From assembly GCA_910591455.2 (NCBI GenBank), contig OU342809.1:8675468-8739467 (forward strand): DNA of 64,000 nucleotides. Reading direction: 5' to 3'. Every line of letters begins with the position of its first letter. The first letter of the stretch is position 1. This DNA is from Pholis gunnellus. Taxonomy: Eukaryota > Chordata > Actinopteri > Perciformes > Pholidae. The notes beneath the pieces were generated by a model, which ran no database searches, had not been told where the DNA came from, and worked only from the letters and a program-made list of their open reading frames with translations. Below are positions 1-12,600 of the stretch, piece by piece. The translations under genes and the position numbers were made by a program.

Positions 1-654
1 GGCATTGAGTTTGTCGTTATGCAATCCTGTCCTTTGGTGGTGGTGCTATAGTGATTGTTACCAAGGACGCATCTGAAGCCTGCAGACTACTTGAGTAGGA
101 TTGTTACATAATGCTGCTTTTATTTTTTGTGGATTTCTCTCGTCGCCTTGTTGCCTGCTGAGCCTGAGGGAGAGCATGACGTCTGCTGAGATATTACCAC
201 AACAATCCCGCAGGGCACAGGTCATATACACAGTAAGTGCAACGAAATCTACTTGTAATGCACAGAGACGTACAGTAGCCATGCACCAGTACCGTTTTTG
301 CAACCTGCCATGTGTATTGTGTCGTTCTTTCCGCATATATTTGAGATATTCTACTTACCGTCCCTCTTGTCTGCATATCACTCCTGTGACAACCGACCTT
401 TAGCCTTCACCCACCCTATCAGTGATTTTCACACACACACACACAAACCTTGACACCACTCTCATGTTTGTGCCTAAATAGGAAGCTAGAGCTGCTATCT
501 TTTCTTAGCTAGAGGAATAGAAGCAGGTGTTAAAACACAAGTGGTTATTTCACCAGGGGTTTTGTGCGACAAGGTTGTTTCTTAGCAATGTGCCGTGACT
601 TCCTGAAGTCTGTGCTGGTTGCCTGGAAACCTCACTGCGACGTCAAGACACGTC

Positions 655-885
655 ACAAAACCACAACTAAAACAAACAAGACATAACTTGTTAATCAGTG
701 GAGTTTATAGGTGCTGGTATAGGCGAATATTGTTACCTTTGGAAGGAGCCATGGGTAGCTTTTTACCTTGGTTTCCACTCTTGTGCTAAGCTAACCAGCT
801 GCTGGATATAGCTTCATATTTAACAGACAGATGTGAGAGTTGTATCAATGTTCTTATCTAACTCTCTGCTAGGAAGCGATGTCTT
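655..885 (-). repeat. Partial copy of palindromic interspersed repeat (copy 1)
   Basis: This stretch carries the motif gctaagctaaccagc (about 785), then tagcttcatatttaacagac, then agatgtgagag and a gtatcaa-like end. The same blocks occur in the same order near 4.02-4.08 kb. It corresponds to the right half of the fuller copy at 3.8 kb. The motif set resembles a repeat I remember as very common in percomorph fish genomes. I infer a non-autonomous, MITE-like element; no coding capacity is seen. Confidence 0.6.
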
Positions 886-1995
886 GCTATAGCTCTAAGT
901 TCAGCGCACACTGCGAAGTTAAACTGAGCTCTTGACAGTCTCGATATAGCTCAAGTCTGTATTCTGGTTGTCAGAATTACACAAACAGAGAGAGAAGAAT
1001 AAGAAGAAGGAAGAGATATTTTCAGTATTTGAGTCTTCATAGCAGAGTCGTCTTCTGGTGAGGTGATCTTACGAAGGTCAGGATGTCATGTAGCGGGCGG
1101 AGGCCGGCTGTGGGACTGTGGACATCTAGAGAGGTATTCCTCGCGATGCTGCGGCTGTGGATTCACACACAGCTGGAAGGATGCCTAAAAGGGAAGGAGA
1201 GGAGGGTGGGAGGTCAGAGGAAGGGAGAGTAGTAGCAGGTGCACGCGGTGCTGTGGGAGGATGCTGGATGACTGACAGCAGGATAAAAGTGTAGATGTTG
1301 TTGCTGTTGTGATGATGATGAGGGGTTTTTTGGGGGGGGTTGAGAAGTTGATGTGGTTCAGCCCTCACAACCACTTCCTTTGGCATCTTCACGGCGGACA
1401 GATGAAAGGAGCGACTCATCGTGTGGTCAGCTGACTCACCCTATAGGAACGGATACTGGGAAAGGAAACACGTGCTGGGCTTATGTATGCCTGTGTATGA
1501 GTGTGTTATGCCTTTGGTGTTTGACAGAGACACAATTATTCCATTTCCCGTCACACCAAAAGAATGCAGGGTAACATTCCTGCTCAGTGAGTCGTGCCCT
1601 CTCACCTGCCATCACCATACGGATACGATTTCATCTTTCCCTTTCCCCCTCGGCCGGGGAGTTTCCCAGCTTGTTTGCTTTTATTCATGGAGGAAGTTAC
1701 GGAGTTCGGGTAAGCTGTGTTGTTCTGCCAATAGTTGGCTACAAGTTGCAGCTTAGTAGAAAAAAACAATGTTTTCTCAATTAAAGGTCAGGAGTCTAAT
1801 CCAGTCATACATGAGGGGAAACGTGGGGAATTTCACAGCATTTTAGAGTTGGTCACTTACGAGATGGAGGAAATAAATCAGGAGGATTATAATGGATGAA
1901 GTGTGTTAGTGGAGTAAATTGCTTGCTTGCGTTGGCGAGAGAAAGGATGCTTTGTCATGCTGGGTGTGTAATGTTTGCATGTCTGTTTGGGAGGG

Positions 1996-1998
<3 letters not shown>

Positions 1999-2041
<43 letters not shown>
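1999..2041. repeat. (GA)n microsatellite
   Basis: Nearly pure GA dinucleotide run of about 43 bases, the first of three dinucleotide tracts within 440 bp. Confidence 0.97.
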
Positions 2042-2043
<2 letters not shown>

Positions 2044-2165
2044 TTTATTTTCTGTTGATTATGATTGTGTTACAAAACGTTACTATCTTCACTGTTTACA
2101 TCCTCATAACTTTCTGTAAATATAGATATTAATACAGGGCAGACGATCTGCATGTGTGAGTGTTG

Positions 2166-2168
<3 letters not shown>

Positions 2169-2238
<70 letters not shown>
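2169..2238. repeat. (TG)n microsatellite
   Basis: Uninterrupted TG run of about 70 bases. It lies between the two GA tracts and has Z-DNA-forming potential. Confidence 0.98.
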
Positions 2239-2242
<4 letters not shown>

Positions 2243-2289
2243 GGAGCCGGTGTTGACTCACAGTTACAATAATGACAGCTCACGCTGAC

Positions 2290-2441
<152 letters not shown>

Positions 2442-3230
2442 TGTGCTCTCTCTGGCATCTCCATCTCATAACTCTTCTGCTGCTTCGTGTGTTCACACAC
2501 ACAAATACATAGAAACACACACATTCATACAACCATGAGGACTACAGTGCCTACATTTCAGTATCATACACTTCAGTCGGAGCAGTCGGAGTGTGAAAAT
2601 GTCTCCAGGGAGGAAATAAAGCAGTGTGCGGTAGGTGGCGGATGATTTTCAACAGGTTAGTGTTCTTGTTTATGTATTTAAGTTATCCTGTGTTATAAAG
2701 ACAAACTGTTTTTACTTACACACTCTTGCTGCTTCACAGCTTAATAATTTACCATTTTATTGGGTGTTACAGAAAGTGACGGAGCAGTTTCACTTTCTAT
2801 TTTTGAACCACAGTCTGTAGCCACGTCTTGAAAAACTTGTCAGCCTTCTTCCATGTAGACGGTTGACACCTTTTGGGCTGATTGGGGGAGGAAGTTAATC
2901 TGCGATCTTTTCAGGAGGAGATCCAGCATGGAGGTTTGTTCTCCGATCTCATGATCTCAAATGCAATGGCACAAAGTCTCAGATGTATTCCTGCTGTCTC
3001 TTCTCAGAGAAACACATTCTCTCTGTCACTCTGCACTCACAGAAAAATGTGATACCACTTGGTGAGTCTGTGAGATGGATTTTTCAAGGCTCAACGTCCT
3101 TCCTTTATATAAAATCATCTTGTGAGTGTCCGTACAGTACTTTCTGTCTTTATTTTTACTGTCATATATAAGTGTTGCATATGTGTGTGCCAGATAACCA
3201 CATCTGGATCCTGTCCTACATTGGTGCGGG

Positions 3231-3252
3231 TATATATATATATATATATATA
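3231..3252. repeat. (TA)n microsatellite
   Basis: Short TA dinucleotide run of about 22 bases. Confidence 0.9.
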
Positions 3253-3784
3253 GCTGTAAAGTACATTCCCTGTAAACCTCATTCTGTCATTTAAATCCTG
3301 CGTGTGATAAAGTCTTTGTTGGTCTGCACTGATCTCAACCAAGGCCAGACTAATTAACGGTAGACTGTCAGGTCTCTAAAATCCCCTGGTTGCTCATCCT
3401 CCAACATCAAATAGAATGACATTTATTTCCATATTTTGACATAAGTAATTCAGTTTCTGCTTCTCTTATGCACTTGTCTTCATACATAAAAATCCCCGTG
3501 CTGAGACAGGTGTATGATATCTTGAACAAGAGATGTGTCCGACGCTGCCTCTTCAAAAGCCCAGGAAATATTTTCTTTGACTCGTCTGTCACATGGTTGA
3601 TTGCCTTAAGTAAAGTTCTGTCAGCACATGACGCACATCTCAGTTTGAGCGTTGCCATCATAGACTATGTGGACAAGGAGGGGATTGACTTTAGTTTATT
3701 GTCCTAGACACTTTGGGTTGGGTTTCTGATCCTAACCGCTTCCTGGAGATTCACACTTCCCTTAATGAAATATTTGCTTCCTCG

Positions 3785-4140
3785 TTGTGATACCACTTCA
3801 TGAAGCTACAGCCAGCAGCCGGTTAGCTTAGCTTAGCATAAAGCCTGGAAACAGGGGGAAACGGCTAGCCTGGCTCTGTCCAAAACATAATCGACCAGCA
3901 CCTTTAAAGCTCACTAAAACCACAACACCCTTTGCTTTTGGACGGATTAAACAAACAAGATAAGATCGAGAGCTTCAGAGAGAGCCGGGCTACCTGCTGT
4001 TTCCAGTCATTATGCTAAGCTAAGCTAACCAGCCGCTCGCCATATCTTCATATTTAACTGACAGATGTGAGAGCGGTATCAAACCTTTTACATAACTCTC
4101 GGCAAGAAAGCAAATGAGTGTATTTCCCAAAATGTTTAAC
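3785..4140. repeat. Palindromic (foldback) interspersed repeat, fullest copy (copy 2)
   Basis: The left arm reads gtgataccac, tgaagctaca, gccagcagcc, ggttagcttagcttagcata. The right arm reads tatgctaagctaagctaacc, agccgctc, cttcatattt, gagagcggtatcaa. These arms are inverted complements with a few mismatches over about 55-60 bp, separated by roughly 190 bp. The layout suits a non-autonomous foldback or MITE element. Parts recur near 0.66-0.88 kb and 5.6-6.47 kb. No transposase frame is present. Confidence 0.75.
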
Positions 4141-5611
4141 TACTTCTTTGTACTGAAGGAAGCAGGACTTCTATGATGACGTTAATATGTGTCTGCATGT
4201 CACAATAGCAAAAAAAATACTTTTTTATAATATATTACAGTATAATTCTTTGGAAATAAATCCTCTCAGCATGGTCCAGCAGTAATTGTTTATGCTTTGC
4301 TGCAAAACATTAAGTGCTGTCTTGGAAGGTAAATGCTTCAAATAGTTGTTTTAAGTCACCCAAAGGTCTGGCTGACTCAGGTCTCCCTCACCTGCTGAAC
4401 TTAAAACTGCTCAAATTCTTCAATAAATACTTCAGGAACCTGAATGTCAATTATCCTTTGCTTGGGTCAACAAGCGTCCAAATTTATGTCATGATGAATA
4501 GAAGACCTTTCCACTAGATTCATTCCTTCCTTCCGCATCTCGCTGCCTCACGAGCACATGATTGCACATATTCATAGTGTTTTTTCCTTCCGCCATGAAG
4601 CATAATTGCTCTGCTCGCCCTAGCCTTGAACTCACTGAAGCATGCTGAGGAGCATTCAGTGCGACACGAGCATGAGGATGCAACGAGAGACACACCACCT
4701 TCAAGAGGAGCTCAGGGCATCGTTACGTTGCAAACATCATATGTTCCGTGACCCTCCAACTGACTCACTTCCGCTCTGAATTCTTGGATGCTTGATGACT
4801 CCAGACAAAAATATTTGGGATGATGAGAGATAAATTGATGACCACAGATGCCTCTTGAGGCCTCTCTCATTTAGCTGTGACTCAGTCGTGTTCACAGTTT
4901 CGTGATGCAGAGCATTTACCAACAAACCCAGAGGAAGTTAAGAGTTTAATTTCCTCTCACTTAACTCATCCAGGGCTGTTTTGGTGTGACGTGGCAAAGA
5001 TTGCACCGCGACGAACCTTCTCCTTGAATGGCCACATGATTTATCTTTATTTTTTTGTCACTGCATGTCATTTTTATGTTTATTTAGATGGGATTTTGCC
5101 CATGAACGTGGTGGGAAGGAAGGGGAAGAGGAGGTGTGGTGAACAGTGTGTCAAAAGATAAACCTTCACCTCCTTCAGCTCCTGTTCAAATGAAGCCATC
5201 TGGAAACAAACATGAGTCATAGCGTTATTATTAGACCTGCTAGACCTGGTACCTTTATGTTGCACATTTAATGTCAACAGAATTTCTATAGCTCAGACTA
5301 TAACGCATTTGTGTCCACTTCTCGCTTCTTCCAGCTGCCGTTTCTTTGCAATACCTGTTGTTTTCTGTCACATTTCTTCTTCTTCTTTTTCATATTAAGG
5401 CGGTAATTTATATACACCAGCAATGTCATAACACCTTATTTGACACCTGTTTAACCCTATATGGCTTACCCGAATGGAGGATTTGTCCTTGTAAGATGAT
5501 GAATGATGTATTTCCCGGACATAACATGAGAGGAGCATTGAGGCGTCCATCCTGCTTCTCCATCACTTCAGTTTGCTGGTTTTTCCAGCACCTTCTGCTC
5601 ATAGAGCAATA

Positions 5612-6470
5612 GCTTCACATTTTGGGATTCAAGCTTGTTCACTTTTTTTCCCAGAATCAGAGGAGAAGATCGATACCACTCTTAGTTGTGTCTGTTCAAC
5701 AGGAAGCTACAGCCAATAGTTGGTTAGCTTAGCTTAGCATTAAGACTGGATACAGGAAGACACAGTTAGCTTGGCTCCATCCAAAACTCATTAGTTAACG
5801 CATTGTTCAAACCGTACAACACCGGAAGTTCAAAAATGACAAGTAGTGAGCTTTAAAGGTGGTGATAGGTTGATATTGTTCCCTTTAGACAGAACCAGGC
5901 TGCTAAGTTAAGCTAACTGGCTGCTGACAGCCACCAGCATCTCTAAAGCTCACGAATTAACATTTGATTGGTCAGGCTGGTCTCATCCAGCATTTGAAGC
6001 AATACCGACAAAAAACAATGAGCCGTAATACATTGATATCCCACAATATGATTTAGTATGTTATCCATGTAATCATGAACGAGGAAGTATAAAGACCGGG
6101 AGTGGAGTTGGATGGGTCCAACAACGAGCGACCTTTTAGCCAGGAGACCACAGTCCGTTCCCCATGTGAAAGAGAAGTCAACGTTGATTTATTTTTCACG
6201 TAGCTTGCATAACGTAGTTACGGCACTTCTGTGGTTATTTTAATCCAAACAAAGATCTTTTCCTAAACCTAACTAAGAAGTGTTGTTGACTTAACCTAAC
6301 TGAGTAGATTCCTGTGAAGACGGAAGTTTATTTTTAAAAGAACGTATGCCATTTTTTAGGCGAACTAGCTGCTTACTGTAGCTTCATGTGAAGCTTAAAA
6401 CATGAAAGTGGTATCAATCTTCTCATTATTATATTAAGCAAGAAAGTTCCCAAAACGACAAATTATTCCT
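5612..6470. repeat. Foldback interspersed repeat (copy 3) split by a nested insertion
   Basis: The left end begins with cacattttgggattc and continues with gatcgataccactc, gaagctacagcc, ggttagcttagcttagcat. The right end (about 6361-6470) carries tagcttcatgtgaagc, gtggtatcaatcttctc and ttcccaaaacgac, the inverted partner of the left end. Between them, at about 5955-6355, lies unrelated sequence that includes ctaaacctaactaag and ttaacctaactgag, motifs I associate with a second common fish repeat. I infer that a later element inserted into an older one. Confidence 0.65.
5955..6355. repeat. Nested interspersed repeat inside foldback copy 3
   Basis: This block of about 400 bp interrupts the foldback repeat. 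It holds the internal near-repeat cctaaacctaactaag / gacttaacctaactgag and a ttattttaatccaaacaaag segment. I recognise the style from fish genomes but cannot name the family. The edges are approximate because I could not fix a target-site duplication. Confidence 0.45.
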
Positions 6471-9299
6471 TCAGAAACATTCTTACCAATGCTAAAATGT
6501 CATCTCAAGCAAAAATGACTTTTTCCCCAGAAGTATCCTGATGTACAATAGAAACTTTACATGATTGTTTTTACTATGATGTATGTTTGTGTGAGTATGG
6601 TCTCTTTAGGTGGAGTACCAGGATGCACGAGGGGGGTTCCCTCCAAGCTGGTCTCTACAAAAATATCCCTTTGAACTTCATGAGGTTCGCTGGGTCACTG
6701 GTTTGGCCCTGGCTTTCCATGAAACCACACCCTCTGCTGTTGGTTTGTAGCATGGGCCATCGTGCAGCAAGAGGAGCAAACACAGGGCAGCCTCCTTCCT
6801 CAAACAACACTTTTGACCTACATCTGCATCCACTTTGCAGCAGGAGGCTGACCAGTCCATGTGACACAATATCAAAGATCTCTTCTTCTGTATTGCATGT
6901 CTCAAGCACTGTGTATAAAACCAGAGGACTGCACTCAGAAACTGATTTCATTTGGTGACGTAGATGTTTGTACCCAGTCTCTAGCACCATATGAAATCAG
7001 TGTTCTGGGAGGTGGATCATCATCATGTACAGACGCTGTACATTCATACACTGAAATATGAGATGTTTTTATAATTCCACAAAGTAGGTCAGATTTGTAT
7101 AAATTACTGTTCATGCACTAACTGGTCACAGCTGCTCTCCTGCTTCTTGTTAACTCTTTTTTTTGCCCTCTGTGTCTGACTCAAACTTACTTTAATCATG
7201 AAACCACTTTCATTGATAAATTCTGACACAATTAGTTTTTGTTTAAAGACAAATTAGTATGATTTTCCTGAAATAAACTGTATAGACTCAATGATCACCA
7301 ACAGTGTGGCAATGCCTGCCCTCTGCCTGTATTTTCTCTTTTTTTCCATTTTGATTTGTTCAGGGCGTTTCTATAAAGGCACATTACCACGATTCTTCCA
7401 TCAGATGGAAACATAGAGGGTGTTTTCACATGGATGGCTGAGGATTAGCTCTTCGTTGCTGAAAGAAGGCAGAGTGAGAATGCTCCTCCATGACATGCAA
7501 ATGAACACAGACGGCTGGAAGTGACTCAGAACTGAACCAGAGAAATTATAGTCTGGTCTTCTATCACCTACTGCCCTGCATGCTTTCCATCCCATACTAT
7601 TATTATTTGTATTATTCTATTCTATTATGAATGAGTGTACAGGTAAATGACGGCTACTTTATACAGTTTTCAGGCAATCGAAGGTTCCTTAATATATTAA
7701 TAAAATACTGGAATGAACTTGTATTTTGGGGAAATAAAACACTAACAGTAAACATACAGTGTTTGTTGGGTCCTTAATATATCTCACAGCAACTGTCACA
7801 GATGAAATAGGCGACTTTATTTCTTTATGAGCACTCAAGGTTTTCTAGATTCAGCTGAAATCAAGCGAATGTGTGGATTTAATGCATTTGTCTCATTTAA
7901 ATGTTTAAAAGCCTCATCACCCCTTTAATGGATTTAATGGAGCAAATTAATAATGTATAAAATGCATTTTAGTTGAGAGTGAAAGTTTCATCTTTTTCCG
8001 CAAGTCTATTTAGTTTTTGAGCTTTTGATCACACAGTTTGTCCAGTTGTCATGGAGTTGTCCTCAATGGTTTATAAGATTAATTGTACTGAAAGCCTCGG
8101 AACAGCTACTGAAAGGCCCCTATTTATCTTTTGGTAAGATGGTTAAAACTCTGAATGCTAAATAAAAAAATAATTGAATTAAAGATTGAATACACTTGAA
8201 AGTGGATCTGACTCCACAACAGCTGCATGGACCTTGAGGTGAGATTGTTTCATAGATCCATATGTTAGATTCTGTTTATCCCATTCAACTATAAATGCAC
8301 ACTACAAATGTTATGGTTGCTGTACAATACATAGAAATTAAATATTCTATTTCTATGCTACAGCCTTATTGTGTCACCCTGGCTTCATGAAGACACCCTA
8401 GCAGTGATAACTAGTGCCATATGACAGGTGTGTTGATTAAAGTGGAATGGATGGACACCTTAAGGTGATGATGTGCTCATGAAGGACAGCACTGTGGAGT
8501 CTGAGGGGCTCACCATGACCTGTTTGACGGGTGGTCGGGTCGTAGGATACGGTCAAACAGGCTCTCTGAGTAACCATAAGATCGAATCCTGATCCTCATA
8601 TGGAGGTGACAAAATGATGTATTGCATGTCAGCAGTTTTACCTTGAGATGATATGTTTAATAAAAAAACAAGGAATTTGTAGGGAATTAGAGTGACATCA
8701 TTCATCCATTTTACCTGCATGGCCTTTATACTGAAATTAATAAATGAAATATATCAAATGCAATATATGCATGAGAAAAATGTACACGCAGGCATCCTGA
8801 TATAATATTTATATAACATTAATCTGTTTCTGCCCGAGTAGCTTTAAATATACAAAGGAGACAACAAACATGATGCACAACAGTGAAACATCAAATGAAA
8901 ACAATGGTAAGCAAACATAGAAATATAGCTGCTATTTAGCCAACAGGCATGAGGATAAATATATACATAAATAACATTTGGACAAACAAAAACATAGCAG
9001 CCATGTACAGTTAAAACTACTGCATTATAAAAGCACTTGGTCTGTCTGTGCTAAAAATGCCGAAATGTCTGTACTTATAATCAAAATATTTGGGGCAGGA
9101 AAATACGATTACATTATTTTTTTATCAGTCTTATACACATCAAAAAATCTGTTTATCAATTTAAAAGTGGGCCAAATTTATCATTTCTACACACTGAAAT
9201 AAATGTGTAGGTTTATACCATCCACCGTCGTTTACTATTAGTATGTTATCATAATTATAAATAACGTATGTATATATTTTACGGTTGGCTTGTTTTCCA

Positions 9300-9610
9300 T
9301 TATCTCCCGCTTGTAACAAACATGACGTATGTGTGCTACATTCAAGGTCCGTTTAGTCTCACTGGCCACTCCCACCTCATGGTATCACAGCAACGGAGCT
9401 CTGAGCCCTCTCCTGATTGGTCCATATCCAAGAATCCGAGAATCCGCCATATTCAAACTTCCGCCGTGGTGTGTACGCTCTGTTGTCATCGATCTTCTGC
9501 TTTCTTTGTACACATCGGGCCAGTTTTCATGCGTCTGGACTTTATCTTTTGTTCGCCACGCCGTTAATACGCCTCGATACAACTGATCTCAAAACGAAGC
9601 CTCCTGTAAA
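9300..9610 (+). promoter_or_regulatory. Probable net1 promoter and 5' leader
   Basis: The block directly upstream of the first net1 coding exon contains an inverted CCAAT box (attgg, 9416-9420) and a YY1-like ccgccat (9444-9450). There is no clear TATA box. An in-frame TGA at 9584-9586 precedes the start codon. The transcription start is not defined by sequence alone. Confidence 0.5.
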
Positions 9611-12600
9611 ATGGAAGAAAATGAAGACGTTGGAGGAAGGACGGGGGGAAAGAAGAAGCAGAAACTCCGCAGGATGTCATCGAGGACGTCCACCACCAGT
9701 GTGATGAGCTCCGCGGAGCCGTCTCCTCTAAAACTCCGCAGAAACAAGAAGTACGTAGATCAGGCCAGATACATGTGATATCGTTATATCTAATTATTTA
9801 TGTATGTATTTATTTATTTGGGAGCTCTGATTGTTACGTTATACGACTTCAGCACATTGTGAGCTAACGTTGGTTAGCCGACATGCGAAGGGAAGGGCTG
9901 TTATTGTAACCGGCACATGATGCCTTCAGGTGCACCTCGGATACTTAAGCTGCGTGTGGTGGCACTAAATATGCAAGATAAACTAAATGTCAATTATAAC
10001 ATAATGAACAACTGTTTTTAACTGTCCACAAAATCCACATCATGCAATCTGCTGGTTGACTTATGAATACAAACTGCAGTTATAACTAAGAATGGAAATA
10101 TGATCAATTATGGCTGCAACTGATTATTATTTGTATTATTGATTCATCTGTGGATTAATAAAGTAGAACAAATGTCCATCATGACTTCTGAAATCTCCCA
10201 AAAGTTGTCTTTGTAATGCATGTATCTTTTGACCAAAAATCTAAAACTCAATGATAAAAGACAATTTAAAAGCTGCAACCAGCAAATGCTGAATTGTAAA
10301 TGTGGCATTCTGCTTGATTACAACTTTTCTGTTGACTATTTTTTTCAGCTCTGTAAATAATGGTAGAGTAAGTTAGATGCATCAATACCAGATATAATTT
10401 CCTCAGTTCGGTTTTGTTTGCTGATACTGGGAAGCGGTGGAGTTGGTATTTCCATGATTTCTCTGCCTGTATTATATGTCTGTCACGGTAGAAACAGTTG
10501 TCATTAAACAGACGTGTGCATAGTTAAACCTGCACTGCACCTGTGTTTGTTCTTCGATACTGCAGATAGGGTTGAGAAAATACTCCGATACAAATTATTC
10601 TTTAACTTGCATGATTATTAGCTTGTAATTAATACTCATTTACAGGATTTTTGCAGACAGATTGCAGATGAATGTAACTATTTTTCATCACTTTCCTCTG
10701 ATCTTTCACTCATATTTCCGTTATTTCCAACATGACTGGAAGGCAAAATAGAAGGAGTACGTTTTATAGCAGTGTGTTCAGCTGACTTTGGCCTTGACAG
10801 CACCCTCAGGGTGTCATCAGAAGAAGACATTGTAACTCTCTGTAGCTGCATTGTTTTGTCCATAACTGCCTTTTTTTCCTGCAGCAGCAGAGAGCCATCC
10901 GGCTCCTTATATGGTTCTACTGACGTCCCTCAGTCGTCATCCACAGCGTTTTACATAATCAAAACATAACAGTGACTGAAGACAAAATGGCACACAAAAG
11001 GAAAAAGGCATTCATTGTGTTAACAAAGCTGAAATGCTCTTTAGTCGTGTTTGTGGTGTATTTACTCAGCTATGTCTGCACATATGATCAAATTCCGTAT
11101 GTCTTTTTATCAACAGAAGACAAAAACACATCCTCAGCAGAGTAGTAGTCAGTCTCTCTGCAATGAAGTCGATATAACCTTGTTGTCATTGTGCTTGATC
11201 AACGCTTATTTGTCGCATTTCCTGCAGACCTCCTCTGCAGAGAGGAGGCTCCTTCACCTTTCTCACTCCTGGGACTCCGTGGGATTTCAGTCTCGTGAGT
11301 TGATCTGTTAAAGCCATACGTGACTGTTTATTCGGGAAATATTTCGGGGCTGCGATCCCAACATTTATATCAGAAAATGTTGTTACAGACTTGTAAAAGT
11401 AACCAGTTTGTATTCTTGTGTTGCTACAGAAGAGAAAGCGCAAAGAGAAGGAGGATGACACAGTCAGTCTGTCCAGCTTCGACCTCAAGGTGAGAGTCAA
11501 GGCAGCAGGTCTAGTGTTGCACCCTCGAACGTGTCCTCACAACAAACTTTAATCCCTCTGCATGACTCAGGTACTCGCCACAGACAGCCATGAGTGCGCT
11601 TGTGTGTTATGAGCTCAGGATAATCCCAATACGCCTTTCACTGGCACAAGTGTCTGTCTGAGGAGATGATAATGGTGACAGGAAATCCTATCCTTGTCCC
11701 TCAGTATTATCACAGTCGCTTGGCTCTGCCAAAGTGCTTTAATACCTTTTTCTAAACAACATCAACAACTTTCATGTCCATTTTAATACCATGACATTAA
11801 GCTTGCATAAAAGTCAGCTATGGTGTTTGAGAGTGAAATAAATCTGGAGCATTTCCTGATTTAGAGTTGTTTCTATGTGAAACAAAAGCAGTGCTTTATA
11901 ATATAGCAAATACATATTTGTAAGTAATAAAGGGAATATCTGTCATCTAATTTTGATTGACAGCCTTGTGTTAAACAATGCCTTAGTATTCAAAACTCCA
12001 ATCTACACATCAATACAATCAAGTTAAACTGAATACAATTTATTTCCTTTGATTCCCAGGAACCCAGTAACAAGCGTGTCCGGCCGCTGGCTAAAGTTTC
12101 ATCCCTCGTCAACTTGATGTCTCCTTCAAAGAATGGAGCAGTGCGGCGCTTTGGTCAGACCATCCAGGTACATGCCAAACTCTAGTGGCACTCCCTCTAC
12201 AAATGTACATGGTAGAACATTTAAATGAGTAAAATATGTGTTTGACTGTAAAATAATCATTTTTTTTTTTTTCTTCTCTCTAGTCAATGTCATTACGTGG
12301 GGACAGCAAGTCACCAGGGATGTCCCTCAAAGCTGGCAGCAAGGCAGCAGGTCCCACTCCCACCAAACGCAGAAACAGCACGCTGTGGTCGGAGACACTG
12401 GATGTCCATCAGAAGAGCACGTTCTCCACCAAAGAGATCAAGAGACAAGAGGTTCTGCAGTTCAGTCTTTTTTAAAAGTTTACAGCACAGTCGTCTTTAA
12501 AAAGTACGGAGGGCAGAAAAAAAATAACCTCCTGCTGCGGTTTCTGTTTCTTCTTCAGGCAATTCATGAGCTTTACAGGGGAGAGCAGGATCTCATAGAG

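Noticed and set aside
1126..1419. Minus-strand open frame with a poly-His stretch
   Set aside because: The His run comes from a (GAT)n-like stretch, nothing in it resembles a known family, and no splice partner was found.
11490..12059. Search for a NET1A-type alternative first exon in net1 intron 3
   Set aside because: No ATG-led segment resembling the short-isoform N-terminus was found; absence is not proof because the exon is very short.
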